Program-made: the position numbers and the translations under genes
Shown here: positions 15,669 through 24,563 of the stretch, in pieces
Position numbering within the stretch: position 1 is the first letter of the stretch
Layout: every line of letters starts with the position of its first letter
Source: an uncultured Succinivibrionaceae bacterium
GTDB lineage: Bacteria; Pseudomonadota; Gammaproteobacteria; Enterobacterales; Succinivibrionaceae
Length of the DNA: 28,484 nt
Assembly: GCA_900539665.1 (NCBI GenBank)
Contig: UQCV01000024.1
Coordinates: 1-28,484, forward strand
Reading direction: 5' to 3'
Notes under the pieces: model-generated
What the model was told of the DNA's origin: nothing
The model's input: the letters and a program-made list of their open reading frames with translations, nothing else
Databases searched by the model: none

Positions 15669-16391
15669 TTAGTCAGTTAAAAATTCATGACGTGAAGCTT
15701 GGTTAAACTTAAAGTAACCGCCTAAAGCTGTCGTTGTGGTTTCACTAGTAGCATCACTTACGCCACGTGATTTAACGCAGTAATGGGTCGCAGTAATAGT
15801 TACAGCCACATCCTTAGTTTCTAAGAGGGTCTGCAAAGCCACTAAAATTTGCTGAGTTAAACGTTCCTGCACTTGTGGTCTTTTCGCAAAAAATTGCACA
15901 ATGCGGTTAATCTTTGATAAACCAATAATCTTTTGACGTGGCAAATAAGCAACTTTGGCGTAACCATCGATAGTTACGAAGTGATGTTCACAGGTACTAA
16001 GCATGGTAATATTGCTTACTTTTACCATTTCATCAACTTTCATCTTGTTTTCGATTACGGTGATTTTAGGGAAGTTGCGGTAATCAAGCCCTGAAAAAAC
16101 TTCATCCACGTACATTTTGGCAATACGGTGCGGAGTTTGAGTCAAGCTGTCATCGTTAAGATCTAGACCTAAAGTCATCATAACTGCACGCATGTGCTTT
16201 TCGATGTCAGCTTTTTGTTCTTCAGGGGTTAAAGTTACAGGCTTACGTGGAGTTTCGAGTCCTTGTTCTTCTAAGGCATTACGAACCTTGATAGCTTCAA
16301 TACTCAAACCTTCATTCCTAGGATCTTTTGTCATATCTGTAAAAGCTGCTTCTTCGGACAAATCACGCACTTCTTCAGTAATAAATTCCAT
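15669..16391 (-). CDS. folE: GTP cyclohydrolase I
   Basis: Converts GTP to dihydroneopterin triphosphate, the first step of folate/pterin synthesis. Residues 60-240 closely match E. coli FolE, for example TPHRIAKMYVDE, STCEHHFVTIDG and GLSKINRIVQFFA. Zinc ligands are C134, H137 and C205; the catalytic His is in the HYC segment (H203). The 240-residue length exceeds E. coli (222) because of an acidic N-terminal extension of about 25 residues. The ATG at residue 20 could be the true start. It lies downstream of nadA on the same strand, with a 472-base gap holding a mobile-element remnant. Confidence 0.96.
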   Translation of the reverse strand: MEFITEEVRDLSEEAAFTDMTKDPRNEGLSIEAIKVRNALEEQGLETPRKPVTLTPEEQKADIEKHMRAVMMTLGLDLNDDSLTQTPHRIAKMYVDEVFSGLDYRNFPKITVIENKMKVDEMVKVSNITMLSTCEHHFVTIDGYAKVAYLPRQKIIGLSKINRIVQFFAKRPQVQERLTQQILVALQTLLETKDVAVTITATHYCVKSRGVSDATSETTTTALGGYFKFNQASRHEFLTD

Positions 16392-16863
16392 GAAATAAAA
16401 ACTCCAACATTAGTGAAAATTTGGGCCATAGCCAAATTTCTGACTGCTCCCAACGGGCAAGCCCGTGGGTTTTACGCCTCAATTTTATAACCATAGACCC
16501 ATAGTTTAGAACTACGATTAAAACATATGGCTTTAAGGTTTATAACTATGAAGTTATCATGTGACCTCTGACGTTAAAATTGTACCAATTTTTAAAATCA
16601 GGACCATTAATAGCCAAAGCCCCGCATAATAATATAATATTTGCGAGGCAATTAACAGAATTATTATTTTTTTATATAAAGACGGCTTTGGCTATAGCAC
16701 TTACTTAACTTGCAGTAAACAAAAACTAATTAAGTGAGTTTTAGGGGCCTTAGGACCAACTCTTTATCTATTTGATTATCTTGATTATCTTGATTAGCTT
16801 GTTTTTAACCAAGCTAGATAAAAAAAACACCTAGCTTGGATTTAAGCGACTTAAATGCTAATG
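16392..16863. other. spacer between nadA and folE
   Basis: No gene is seen. Besides the element end at 16441 it holds a perfect 12-bp inverted repeat (16610-16621 with 16684-16695) around an AT-rich core with an inner hairpin (16619-16626 with 16642-16649). It also has three 9-bp tandem units GATTATCTT (16774-16800). A 9-bp stem (16809-16817 with 16831-16839) lies just after nadA. Confidence 0.5.
16441..16492 (-). mobile_element. decayed IS200/IS605-type right end
   Basis: On the minus strand GGTTATAAAATTGAGGCGTAA is followed by the hairpin CCCACGGG-CTTG-CCCGTTGGG and by AGCAGTCAG. The last part matches the end of the remnant at 14474-14507. The short coding tail YKIEA followed by a stop would suit a tnpB end. 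No transposase body remains on the right, where nadA begins about 370 bases later. Confidence 0.5.
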
Positions 16864-17937
16864 CTAAATACGCACCCCAGCCTTAAACATGGCTTCAACA
16901 GAACCATGTTCCTTAAGAGCTGCCGAAAAGTCGAGCAAGCGCTTAATAGAAACGAGAGCTTTTTCGCGGATCTGCGCGTCAACTTCGATTTCATGACCGG
17001 TGAAATTTTGTAAAGTTTCTTCAATGAGAGCCAAGCTGTTTTGACGCATCCATGGGCAGTGAGCACAACTTTGGCAAGTTGCCCCTGCGCCACCAGTTGG
17101 CGCTGGAATTAAAGTTTTATCAGGGCACGCCTGCATAATCTTGTAGAAAATACCAGTATCGGTCGCAATGATAAATTCCTTGTTATTCATGCTTTGTACT
17201 TTCTTTAAGATTTGGGAAGTAGAACCCGCAAAATCCGCCATTTCAGTAACTGCAGCTGGAGATTCTGGGTGCACCATTACGGCTGCATTAGGGTGTTCTG
17301 CCTTAAGGGCTTTTAAAGCTTGGGCCTTAAATTCATCATGCACGATACAGTGAGCTTGCCATCTTAACATGTCAGCGCCAGTTTCTTTTTCAACATAGCT
17401 ACCGAGGTGACGATCAGGAGCCCAAATTAATTTCTTCCCGCAAAGATTAAGGTACTTAACCATTTCAATAGCGATAGAACTAGTAGCCACGTAATCAGCT
17501 CTAGCTTTAACCGCGGCTGAAGTATTAGCGTAAACTACGACCGCACGATCCTTGTTTTCATCACAAAAAGCATTAAATTCAGCTGCCGGGCACCCTAAAT
17601 CCAAAGAGCATTCAGCTTCTAGTTCCGGCATTAAAATAGTTTTTTCAGGTGACAAAATCTTAGCGGTTTCGCCCATAAAGCGCACCCCGGCCACAATAAT
17701 GGTCTTATGTGGGGTGTTGCTACCCCAACGCGCCATTTCGAGTGAATCCCCGATAAAACCACCGGTTGCTTCAGCTAAAGCTTGGACTTCGGGGTTAGTG
17801 TAATAATGGGCAATAATTACAGCATCTTTCTCCTTTAATAAACGGGAGATATTTTCTTTATAGACTTTAATTTCATCAAGCGTCGGCATCGGCGGTACAG
17901 ATGGAATCTTTATGCTGCTCATATCAGGGATAAACAT
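16864..17937 (-). CDS. nadA: quinolinate synthase A
   Basis: A [4Fe-4S] enzyme that condenses iminoaspartate with dihydroxyacetone phosphate to make quinolinate for NAD. The 357 residues match E. coli NadA throughout (IIAHYYTNPE, GDSLEMAR, VVVYANTSAAVKARAD, IWAPDRHLG, ATDTGIFYKI). Cluster cysteines correspond to C116, C197 and C294 (SCAHCPWM). GAGGAA lies 4 bases before the ATG at 17937; a second ATG follows at residue 6. No nadB or nadC lies nearby. A possible operator overlaps the region just upstream of the start. Confidence 0.96.
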   Translation of the reverse strand: MFIPDMSSIKIPSVPPMPTLDEIKVYKENISRLLKEKDAVIIAHYYTNPEVQALAEATGGFIGDSLEMARWGSNTPHKTIIVAGVRFMGETAKILSPEKTILMPELEAECSLDLGCPAAEFNAFCDENKDRAVVVYANTSAAVKARADYVATSSIAIEMVKYLNLCGKKLIWAPDRHLGSYVEKETGADMLRWQAHCIVHDEFKAQALKALKAEHPNAAVMVHPESPAAVTEMADFAGSTSQILKKVQSMNNKEFIIATDTGIFYKIMQACPDKTLIPAPTGGAGATCQSCAHCPWMRQNSLALIEETLQNFTGHEIEVDAQIREKALVSIKRLLDFSAALKEHGSVEAMFKAGVRI

Positions 17938-17951
17938 TGCTTCCTCGCTTT

Positions 17952-17971
17952 TGTTTTGGTATGTCCAAACA
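17952..17971 (-). promoter_or_regulatory. candidate operator upstream of nadA
   Basis: An interrupted inverted repeat reads TGTTTGG-ACATA-CCAAAACA on the minus strand, 15 bases before the ATG. It resembles, with wider spacing, the TGTTTA-N6-TAAACA sites of enteric NadR. The comparison is from memory and the match is imperfect. Confidence 0.3.
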
Positions 17972-18069
17972 ACGAACGTAATTATTGAAGCGCCCTTTAT
18001 TTCTGGTTACGCCTCAATTTATCTCGGTTATTACGGACATTTGGTAATTTGCCACAAAAAATATGCTCT

Positions 18070-18075
18070 ATTATA
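18070..18075 (-). promoter_or_regulatory. candidate -10 for nadA
   Basis: TATAAT lies on the minus strand about 135 bases upstream of nadA, inside a small inverted repeat GCTCT/AGAGC. No good -35 is present. The 17938-18267 spacer otherwise shows no gene, except a trace near 18003-18025 resembling the element tail at 16470-16490. Confidence 0.25.
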
Positions 18076-18267
18076 AAGAGCGCGCGCCTTATTTCATAGC
18101 GTCACACTATGTGAACCTTAAAAATCGCCCTAAAAAAGTAGAAAATACCCCATTTTTCCCCAAAATTTGGTTCCGAACCCCAAATCAAGTTCAAACCAAG
18201 GGCTTGCCAAATCTCAAAAGGCCCAATCTACCTGACACACGACACCCTAGATATTTAGCCATTGGCT

Positions 18268-18489
18268 TTAGCTTTGGTCTTTTGCTTTAGCCTTTTTGGC
18301 TTTAGTCTCTATTGCTTTGGGCTCTTTATTCTTGGCCGTTACCCTTTTAGTGACCTTATAGAGGATAAACCCAAAGCCTTGATAAACAAAAGCCTTGGTC
18401 TTAAGGTCATTTCTAACCTCTGCCAAGGCTAATCTAATTGAGTCTTTAGTAATCCTGCGCTCCAAACTCATGTCCTTAGAGCAAAGCAT
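18268..18489 (-). CDS. small basic protein, doubtful
   Basis: 73 codons starting 9 bases after the stop of the first porin gene. The N-terminal half (RITKDSIRLALAEVRNDLKTK) looks protein-like; the C-terminal third is almost only Lys, Ala and Glu. The ribosome-binding site is weak (AAAGAA). The underlying DNA is a degenerate repeat of GGCTTTAG-like words, which could produce such an ORF by chance. ATG at residue 7 is an alternative start. No family is recognised. Confidence 0.35.
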   Translation of the reverse strand: MLCSKDMSLERRITKDSIRLALAEVRNDLKTKAFVYQGFGFILYKVTKRVTAKNKEPKAIETKAKKAKAKDQS

Positions 18490-18497
18490 TTTATTCT

Positions 18498-19583
18498 TTA
18501 GAACTTATACTGCGCGCTTAAGGTCCATAAGTTACGTAGAGTCTTATCTGCTAAATCAAATTCACGTTGTCCGACCCCAAAACGACCTTCTGCATAAACA
18601 CGCATTGCCGGGGAAACATCATAAGATACTTGAGCGTTTATATAAGAGGTATCGGTCTTATGTAGTTCGTAACCTTTATAGTTATAACCTGTCATAAAGC
18701 CTAAGCCATTTTCAAAAGTATAACCAGCTACGACTTCAGCCCCGGTCAAATGGTGTTCTTCACCAGCATGCTTAATACGGCTATAGAGTAACGCCGTGTA
18801 AAACCCATCATTTAAATAGCCATAGCTAAGAGCCACATTAAATGAGCGACACCCACGAATATCAATTGGATCTTTAAACTTATAGTAGTCAGCGCTAACG
18901 GAAAAAGCTAACCCCTTTAAAACAGTGTTGCGTTCCCAATTGTAGCTTAAAGACCCAGCAAACCCATAATCGACGTCCACTTTTTCAGTAGTTTCAAGAT
19001 CATGGTTTTCAATTTCACCTGCATCATCAAATGAAGTTTGATATGAAGTGGCGAGAGTATAGCCACCGATGGCATTGATATAGGCAACTTGACCTTCTTG
19101 ACGGCCACCTAAAGCCCAATACGCACTGCTTTCACTTCCCCAACGTTCAAACACATCGGTAAAACCAATAGTTTGGTAAGTTGCAGTATCCTGCTGCCCA
19201 ATAGTCAAAACACCCATAGGACCAAAATCAAAACCGGTATAAGCATAACGGGTCACTAAATTCTTATCATCTTTTTCCCAAGAATTTAAATCCCATTCCA
19301 CATGCGCAATCCCACTAATATTGGTGCTGATAGCGCTCCGGCCAATAAAGCCAAGACGGACATCACCTTCAATGCCACCTTTATGTTCAGTTTCTTCATA
19401 AATACTGCGGGCAGCTTTATTCATAAAGCCTGCTTGTACTTGCCCAAAAATATTCAGAGTTTGCCCGTTGCCATTATATATTTCAAGGGCATGAGCGCTT
19501 GGTAAACTTAGTAATAAACCACCTACTATCCAAGCATTAATTGCCACTAAATACATTAATGTTTTTTTCATAAAAATCTTCAT
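18498..19583 (-). CDS. outer-membrane porin (OmpC/Porin_4 type), copy 1
   Basis: 361 residues with a signal peptide (cleavage after SAHA, about residue 32) and a beta-barrel pattern ending in QYKF, the C-terminal Phe that marks outer-membrane barrels. It shares the central block YWALGGRQEGQ with the two paralogues upstream but is the most diverged of the three. It would form a trimeric general-diffusion pore. The start is uncertain: the ATG at 19583 has no Shine-Dalgarno site, while the ATG four codons later (MKKTLMYL) has GATGAAG at useful distance. No clear terminator follows. Confidence 0.85.
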   Translation of the reverse strand: MKIFMKKTLMYLVAINAWIVGGLLLSLPSAHALEIYNGNGQTLNIFGQVQAGFMNKAARSIYEETEHKGGIEGDVRLGFIGRSAISTNISGIAHVEWDLNSWEKDDKNLVTRYAYTGFDFGPMGVLTIGQQDTATYQTIGFTDVFERWGSESSAYWALGGRQEGQVAYINAIGGYTLATSYQTSFDDAGEIENHDLETTEKVDVDYGFAGSLSYNWERNTVLKGLAFSVSADYYKFKDPIDIRGCRSFNVALSYGYLNDGFYTALLYSRIKHAGEEHHLTGAEVVAGYTFENGLGFMTGYNYKGYELHKTDTSYINAQVSYDVSPAMRVYAEGRFGVGQREFDLADKTLRNLWTLSAQYKF

Positions 19584-19906
19584 CCAAATTTAAATCGCTA
19601 ATATTTTACCACAGGCCTAAATCAAAGGTTCTTGTCACATTGAGCTATTTTGTACCATTAAACGGCTACATTTTTAAAATAAATTAAGACGAAGGTTGAA
19701 ACTAAAATCGACGCCAAGATTCATACGATGAACAAAGTTAAAACAAATACCAAAAACCAATTACACCCAACAAAAAAGCGCACAACCTAACAAGCTATTA
19801 CTTGTGGGATTATGCGCATCTAGTCTTTGTTTTTTGGCTAAATTTTTGAGCTTTAGCAAATACTCATGGTTTTAATTAGGTGCTTTTCTAACTAAGTTTG
19901 GTTAGA
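19584..19906. other. spacer between porin copies 1 and 2
   Basis: The spacer contains the terminator of copy 2 (19771-19817) and AT-rich sequence. No reading frame is supported and no clear promoter for copy 1 is seen. Confidence 0.45.
19771..19817 (-). terminator. terminator after porin copy 2
   Basis: A 17-bp stem (19801-19817 with 19778-19794) with two mismatches and a few G-U pairs has a 6-base loop. TTTTTTG follows on the minus strand. It lies about 90 bases after the stop of the porin at 19907. Confidence 0.8.
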
Positions 19907-20938
19907 TTAGAAGTTGTACTGTAAACCAAGGCTGAGCTTGTTGTCTGAACTTTCTGGATCAGCAACCTTGTTACCCTTAATATCAACGTCGATATCACCA
20001 ACGCCGATTTCGCCTTCAATGTAGGTCTTGAAGTTGCTGCTTAAGTTGTAGCTAACTTCTGATACGATTGAGCTAACTAAAGTATCGCCGTCCTGAGAAA
20101 GGTTCTGGTAGCTTAGAAGTAAGCCAACGCCATTTTCAAAACCGTAACCACCTAAAACTTCAAAGCCCTTTCTGTTTTCAGCTTTATCGAAGTCAGTAAG
20201 CTGGTACATACCAGCGAGATAGAGACCGTCACCTACGGTACCAGCGCTTAAAGCTGCAGCGTAAGAAGTTCTGTCTTCGTTGTTGCCAAGGTACTTAGTC
20301 TTATCAGTCTTACCTTCAGCAAGTGCATAGTGGTCAACACCTAAATCGATAGAGATTGGTAACTTAGCATCGAAAGTGTAACCTAAAGCAGCAGCAAAGC
20401 CGTTGTCTACACGGTCAAGGCCAGCACTCTGATAAGATGCGCTACCAACGAAACCGTTCTTCTTATACTGGTAGTAAGCTTGACCTTCCTGACGACCACC
20501 GAGAGTCCAGTAGGTGTTACCTTCCTTCCCCCAATCAATGAACACGTCAGTACGCCCCATAACTTGGTACATAGCAGTGTGCTGCTGACCTAAAAGGAGG
20601 GTACCGAAATCATCAGTCTTGACCCCAAGGTAAACGTAACGGCTCTTGAAAGTACCGTCCTGAGAAGTTTCACCTGAAACGTCCCATTCACCCATAGCGG
20701 TAGCTACAAAACCATCAGCAATCTTAGAATCTCCCTTAATACGAAGACGCGCCTTACCCTTGATACCAACTTTGTCGTTTTCAGAAGCGCTTACGCTGTT
20801 TAAGTTAGCCTGTATGCGGCCACCTACTTCCATCTTATTGCCATTGTTGTCGTTATATACCACTGCAGCCTGTGCGGTGGCACCAATCATTGAAGTGGCA
20901 CTTAAGAGACCAATTACAGCTAAATTTTTGCTAAACAT
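19907..20938 (-). CDS. outer-membrane porin, copy 2
   Basis: 343 residues. The signal peptide is cleaved after ATAQA (about residue 24), and the mature part starts with AVVYNDNNGNKMEVGGRIQ. The barrel ends in QYNF. It shares YWTLGGRQEGQA and the DVF..WG segment with copy 3. AAGGA lies 8 bases before the ATG. As a Gram-negative porin it should let small hydrophilic solutes across the outer membrane; specificity cannot be read from sequence. It has its own terminator downstream, so the three copies are probably separately transcribed. Confidence 0.9.
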   Translation of the reverse strand: MFSKNLAVIGLLSATSMIGATAQAAVVYNDNNGNKMEVGGRIQANLNSVSASENDKVGIKGKARLRIKGDSKIADGFVATAMGEWDVSGETSQDGTFKSRYVYLGVKTDDFGTLLLGQQHTAMYQVMGRTDVFIDWGKEGNTYWTLGGRQEGQAYYQYKKNGFVGSASYQSAGLDRVDNGFAAALGYTFDAKLPISIDLGVDHYALAEGKTDKTKYLGNNEDRTSYAAALSAGTVGDGLYLAGMYQLTDFDKAENRKGFEVLGGYGFENGVGLLLSYQNLSQDGDTLVSSIVSEVSYNLSSNFKTYIEGEIGVGDIDVDIKGNKVADPESSDNKLSLGLQYNF

Positions 20939-21419
20939 CAGGTAAATCCTTATTGTTTTATAGAATATGGTTTAATCAGGTTCGACTCGTTATTGATTTA
21001 CTCAAGCCACAAGAACCTAATATGTTATCTTGAACTTCATAATGTTCCAACCCCTAAGGGATGTGCACCATAATACCCAATGACTGTTCAATCCCAAATA
21101 AGTCCATGTAAAAAGCTTGTAAGCACCTTTTAGCTGACTTTACATGTAATTAACCAAGAAACAACGCTATTTATTCTTACACATAGAAGCCAAACCTTTA
21201 TTTTAAAGCTTTGCTCGCATGTTAACCTAAAAAATCACATAATCCCAAACCTGGATTAAGTAAAATTTAACCATTCCTGTAAACAAAAAGCCCGTTTCTT
21301 ATAATCAAAGAAACGGGCTTTTAGCAATCTTTAAGCTTTTATAGTGTTTTATTAAGCATCCTTAAAAAAACACCCATAAACCACACTTTATAGCGTGCGC
21401 TTAACCGAAGCAACTAAAA
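20939..21419. other. spacer between porin copies 2 and 3
   Basis: Contains the terminator of copy 3 at 21286-21322. No gene is recognised. The long region upstream of copy 2 (20950-21280) presumably holds its promoter, but no clear -35/-10 pair was found. Confidence 0.45.
21281..21322 (-). terminator. strong terminator after porin copy 3
   Basis: A perfect 15-bp stem (21308-21322 with 21286-21300) has a 7-base loop. On the minus strand the stem ends in TTTT and is followed by TGTTT. It lies about 100 bases past the stop of the porin at 21420. Confidence 0.9.
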
Positions 21420-22403
21420 TTAGAAGTCGTAACGGATATTAGCAGTGTACTTGTCGTTACGGCTATCAGGAGCGTTTTCGCCAGTGAAACCGAATTCAGC
21501 TTCAGTGTATGCAGAGAAGTTGTCGGTGAACTGGTAGCCAGCGTGAAGAACCATCTTGTTTACGTCAGCATTTGAATCATCAGCTGCGGTATCGAGATAT
21601 TCGTAACCAGCGAGGAGGCTAACCTTATCAAAGCCGTAACCTACTACGAATTCATAACCATTTGAAGAAGCTTTAGCATCAACTTCGCTGAACTGATAAA
21701 GGAATGCGCTATAAAAGCCATCACCAAGGTTACCAAGAGATACGGAAGCAGCGTATGAATCTACGTTGTTGTCCTTGCCACGAAGATCGTAGTTATCGTA
21801 ACCAACCTGGAAATCTAATGGGAGGTTTTCAGCAACGTCGAAACCGTAACCAAGAGCTAAAGCAACACCGTTGTTTACACGAGTAGTATTTACGTCGAAA
21901 GCGCTCTGGTAAGAAGCGCCGAATGAGAAACCACCGTTACGATACTGGTAAACAGCCTGACCTTCCTGACGACCACCAAGAGTCCAATAGGTGTTAGCCT
22001 CTGAACCGAAATCTTCGAACACATCGGTCTTTGCAATTACGTTGTAGATAGCAGTATCAGTCTGACCAACAACAAGACTACCGTAATTGTCGGTATCAAA
22101 ACCTACAGTAGCATAACGAGTTTCGAACGTACCGTCAGTGCTAGTAGAAGAAGCTACATCCCATTCAGCGAAAGCAACAGCCTTAACGCCTTCAGTAATT
22201 ACAGACTGGCCACCAATGTTAAGACGAGCAGCACCCTTAAGAGCAGAAGCGTCACCGTCGTTAGCAGCTACACTGTAGAAACCGCCCTGCACACGGCCAC
22301 CAACCTCAAATGAGTTACCGTCTTTATCGTATACGGTAGCAGCTGAAGCGGTAGTTGCAGCGGTAGCTGCTACTAAAGCAGCAAGTAAAGTCTTCTTAAA
22401 CAT
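21420..22403 (-). CDS. outer-membrane porin, copy 3
   Basis: 327 residues. A clear signal peptide (MFKKTLLAALVAATAATTASA, cleaved after residue 21) is followed by a barrel that starts ATVYDKDGNSFEVGGRVQGG and ends IRYDF. It shares YWTLGGRQEGQA and SYQSAFD with the other copies. AAGGAAAA lies 6 bases before the ATG, the best ribosome-binding site of the three. Codon choice looks uniform, suggesting high expression, but this was not measured. It is followed by a strong terminator and preceded by the longest gene-free stretch of the window, which may hold regulatory sites. Confidence 0.92.
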   Translation of the reverse strand: MFKKTLLAALVAATAATTASAATVYDKDGNSFEVGGRVQGGFYSVAANDGDASALKGAARLNIGGQSVITEGVKAVAFAEWDVASSTSTDGTFETRYATVGFDTDNYGSLVVGQTDTAIYNVIAKTDVFEDFGSEANTYWTLGGRQEGQAVYQYRNGGFSFGASYQSAFDVNTTRVNNGVALALGYGFDVAENLPLDFQVGYDNYDLRGKDNNVDSYAASVSLGNLGDGFYSAFLYQFSEVDAKASSNGYEFVVGYGFDKVSLLAGYEYLDTAADDSNADVNKMVLHAGYQFTDNFSAYTEAEFGFTGENAPDSRNDKYTANIRYDF

Positions 22404-23596
22404 AATATTTTTCCTTATTTAACATCTGCGAATGCAAATCAATTTATTAGTATTGTCGGTAAATCAGATTCTCTTGGTTAGTTTTATATATATCTTTATC
22501 TATGTCCCCTACCTAAATTTCGTTACAATCCTAAGATTTACCCGAGGCTTACCTAAGTTTACCTTAGCTTACCTCAGCCTTACTTCCTTACTTATAACAT
22601 CCAATTAGTTAGGCAAACAAGTTTATAAAACGAAACTAGCACAGTTTGGTAATTACTAAAGATAGAACCTTTAGATTACCTAGAACTATTAACCAATAAT
22701 AAATTGTTTATCACGGCTTGCATATTTCACATTTATAGCATGCAATATGTTTGCCAAAATTAAACACTTACCTTGCTTTCGCTTTTATATGATAATTTTT
22801 TTTCGAAAATCACGTTTTGTTTTATAAGTTATATATAAAACAGAGCATTGCTTTTAATAAAAACTTAAAAATATTTTTAGGTAGATTTTACTTAAAAATA
22901 AAAAACTAATCGTAACTTCCAGCACTTGGTTTTTACTTATAACGCCCTATAAAAAGACATGTATCGCACCAAGTTTGTTCATTGTATCACAAAAAAAGAG
23001 CCTGTAAACTTATGGTTAAAGCTATTAAACGATAATTCTTCTCACTTAGGCTAATATCGTGTAATTAAATTCCTAGTGCTTTACTAGTATATGTCTTTTT
23101 TATATTATATAGCCCCATGGTTAAATCCTACCATAAGGCTCTTATGGTCTTGATAAATCTTACTTTTTTAATTGATGGTAGTTTGGGAATGGCAACTTTA
23201 GTTAGTTATGGCTTTAGAAATCTTTAACTAGCTGTAGCCTCTATAGCCTCGACAAGCTGTAGCCTAGTAATTTGAACAATCTACAGCCTAAACAAACTAA
23301 AAAACTTAACAACCCAAATCCTTAACCTCAAAAAACTTGACAACAAAGAGAAAACCAAGCTTTTATTGATAAGTTTGCTGTTTTTCGGGGCTTGGCGGTT
23401 TGAGTTTGCACTTGTGTTTTCTGGCCCTGAATTACCTTTGTTGTATAGCCTTACCTTTGTTGCATGTTCTGTTCTTTAGTTCTTGATATGACTTTATGAC
23501 CTGGCATACCTCTTGTTTTCTGGTTTTATCTACTATTGCCTAGTATGGCGCTATTGCTAGGTATTAGCCATAAAGAGATGGATGGTGTAATTATCG

Positions 23597-23687
23597 CGTT
23601 CCTTAACTTTGCGCCATCGCATTTTAAGCCCTGCACCACTACGTTCCTTAACTCTGCACCATCGCATTCCTTACAGGATGCACCACA
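23597..23687. repeat. four degenerate 22-23-bp tandem repeats
   Basis: Units start at about 23597, 23620, 23642 and 23665. The first and third are nearly identical (CGTTCCTTAACT-TGC-CCATCG). The second and fourth are more diverged but keep the CACC/CATC end. A 63-codon frame runs through them but is best explained by the repeats. Confidence 0.7.
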
Positions 23688-23737
23688 CTTCATCCTTTCT
23701 TTAAAGGCCTCAATACTCTATAAATAACACTATGAGA

Positions 23738-23781
23738 AACTCCACCAAAAACTCCATGTAACTCCACAAAAAACTCCATAA
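23738..23781. repeat. two 22-bp direct repeats
   Basis: AACTCCACCAAAAACTCCAT (23738 on) is repeated as AACTCCACAAAAAACTCCAT (23760 on). Each also contains ACTCCA twice. The array is noncoding. Confidence 0.7.
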
Positions 23782-24563
23782 ATAATAGAAAAGAGAACAA
23801 ATATGCCTTCTATGTTTTAACATGCACTTTGAGACGCACCTTTAGAAACACATTTAAGTGCCCACTTAAACACACCAACGATTTAAACGTATGTAAACGT
23901 TAAAAGAAAGTAAAAAGTTTGAACTTTATTACCTAAATTTCGTCCAAAAACAAGATTATTAAGGCTTAGCTAATAAAAACCACGTGGACTAAAATTAAAA
24001 AGGATTAACAATCCTTGGTCCTATTTGATTCCTTTGATTTATGGCGCAACTGATTCTGAGATTTTTAGAATAGAAGCAAAAAACCTCTAAGCCAGAAAGG
24101 TAAATAGTCCTTAAAAGCCGGAAAGTGTTACTCTAAATTTGAGTCCATGAACCCAACCCATAATTCAAAGTAGAACATTGTGGCTAAAGGTAGCTAAATA
24201 AAATGCACCAAGAACTTAAAAGCCGAGAACTTAAAAGCCAAACCCTAAAGCATTTAAGTTTACTACGTAGATAAGCCCTATGACCTCAAGACTAAAAGTG
24301 GACTTGAGCATATAGTGTAGTGCATACTAACTAGTGCGGACTAGCACATGCTATTTGATAATACGTGAGCTATTTTTATCTAGCCCGTTCAAAGACGTGA
24401 TAGTATATATTTCTAGAATTTAGAACTTGCTAGACTTTAGAACTTGTTTCGAACTTAAACAATGAAGTTCGTAGATACCGAATTTATTACCCGCAAGCCA
24501 TTTATTAAGACTTGCTTCATCATCAATAATATTTAGAAAATAGAGCAAAGAGAGTTGTTCAAC

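Larger units (their letters stand above)
22404..24563. other. long gene-free AT-rich spacer with degenerate repeats
   Basis: About 2.15 kb without a credible reading frame, tRNA or rRNA. It is divergent: porin copy 3 reads left and the DUF2057-like gene reads right. Visible features are a 11-12-bp degenerate repeat of TTACCT words (about 22545-22590), repeated CTGTAGCCT words (about 23228-23290), the two tandem arrays listed separately, and a 7-bp hairpin with T-run on the minus strand near 23997-24018. Promoters for both flanking genes must lie here, but none is clear. Confidence 0.55.

Noticed and set aside
16610..16695. riboswitch upstream of folE
   Set aside because: The inverted repeat is AT-rich inside and matches no riboswitch core I know; it may be an insertion remnant.
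18063..18290. 75-codon plus-strand frame upstream of nadA
   Set aside because: Low-complexity, no ribosome-binding site, and it overlaps the candidate nadA promoter region.
23536..23727. 63-codon frame in the long spacer
   Set aside because: It is created by the 22-23-bp tandem repeats; no ribosome-binding site or recognisable protein pattern.
24555..24563. TTG start for the DUF2057-like gene
   Set aside because: The Shine-Dalgarno-like sequence would almost touch the TTG; the ATG at 24564 has workable spacing and a better signal-peptide start.
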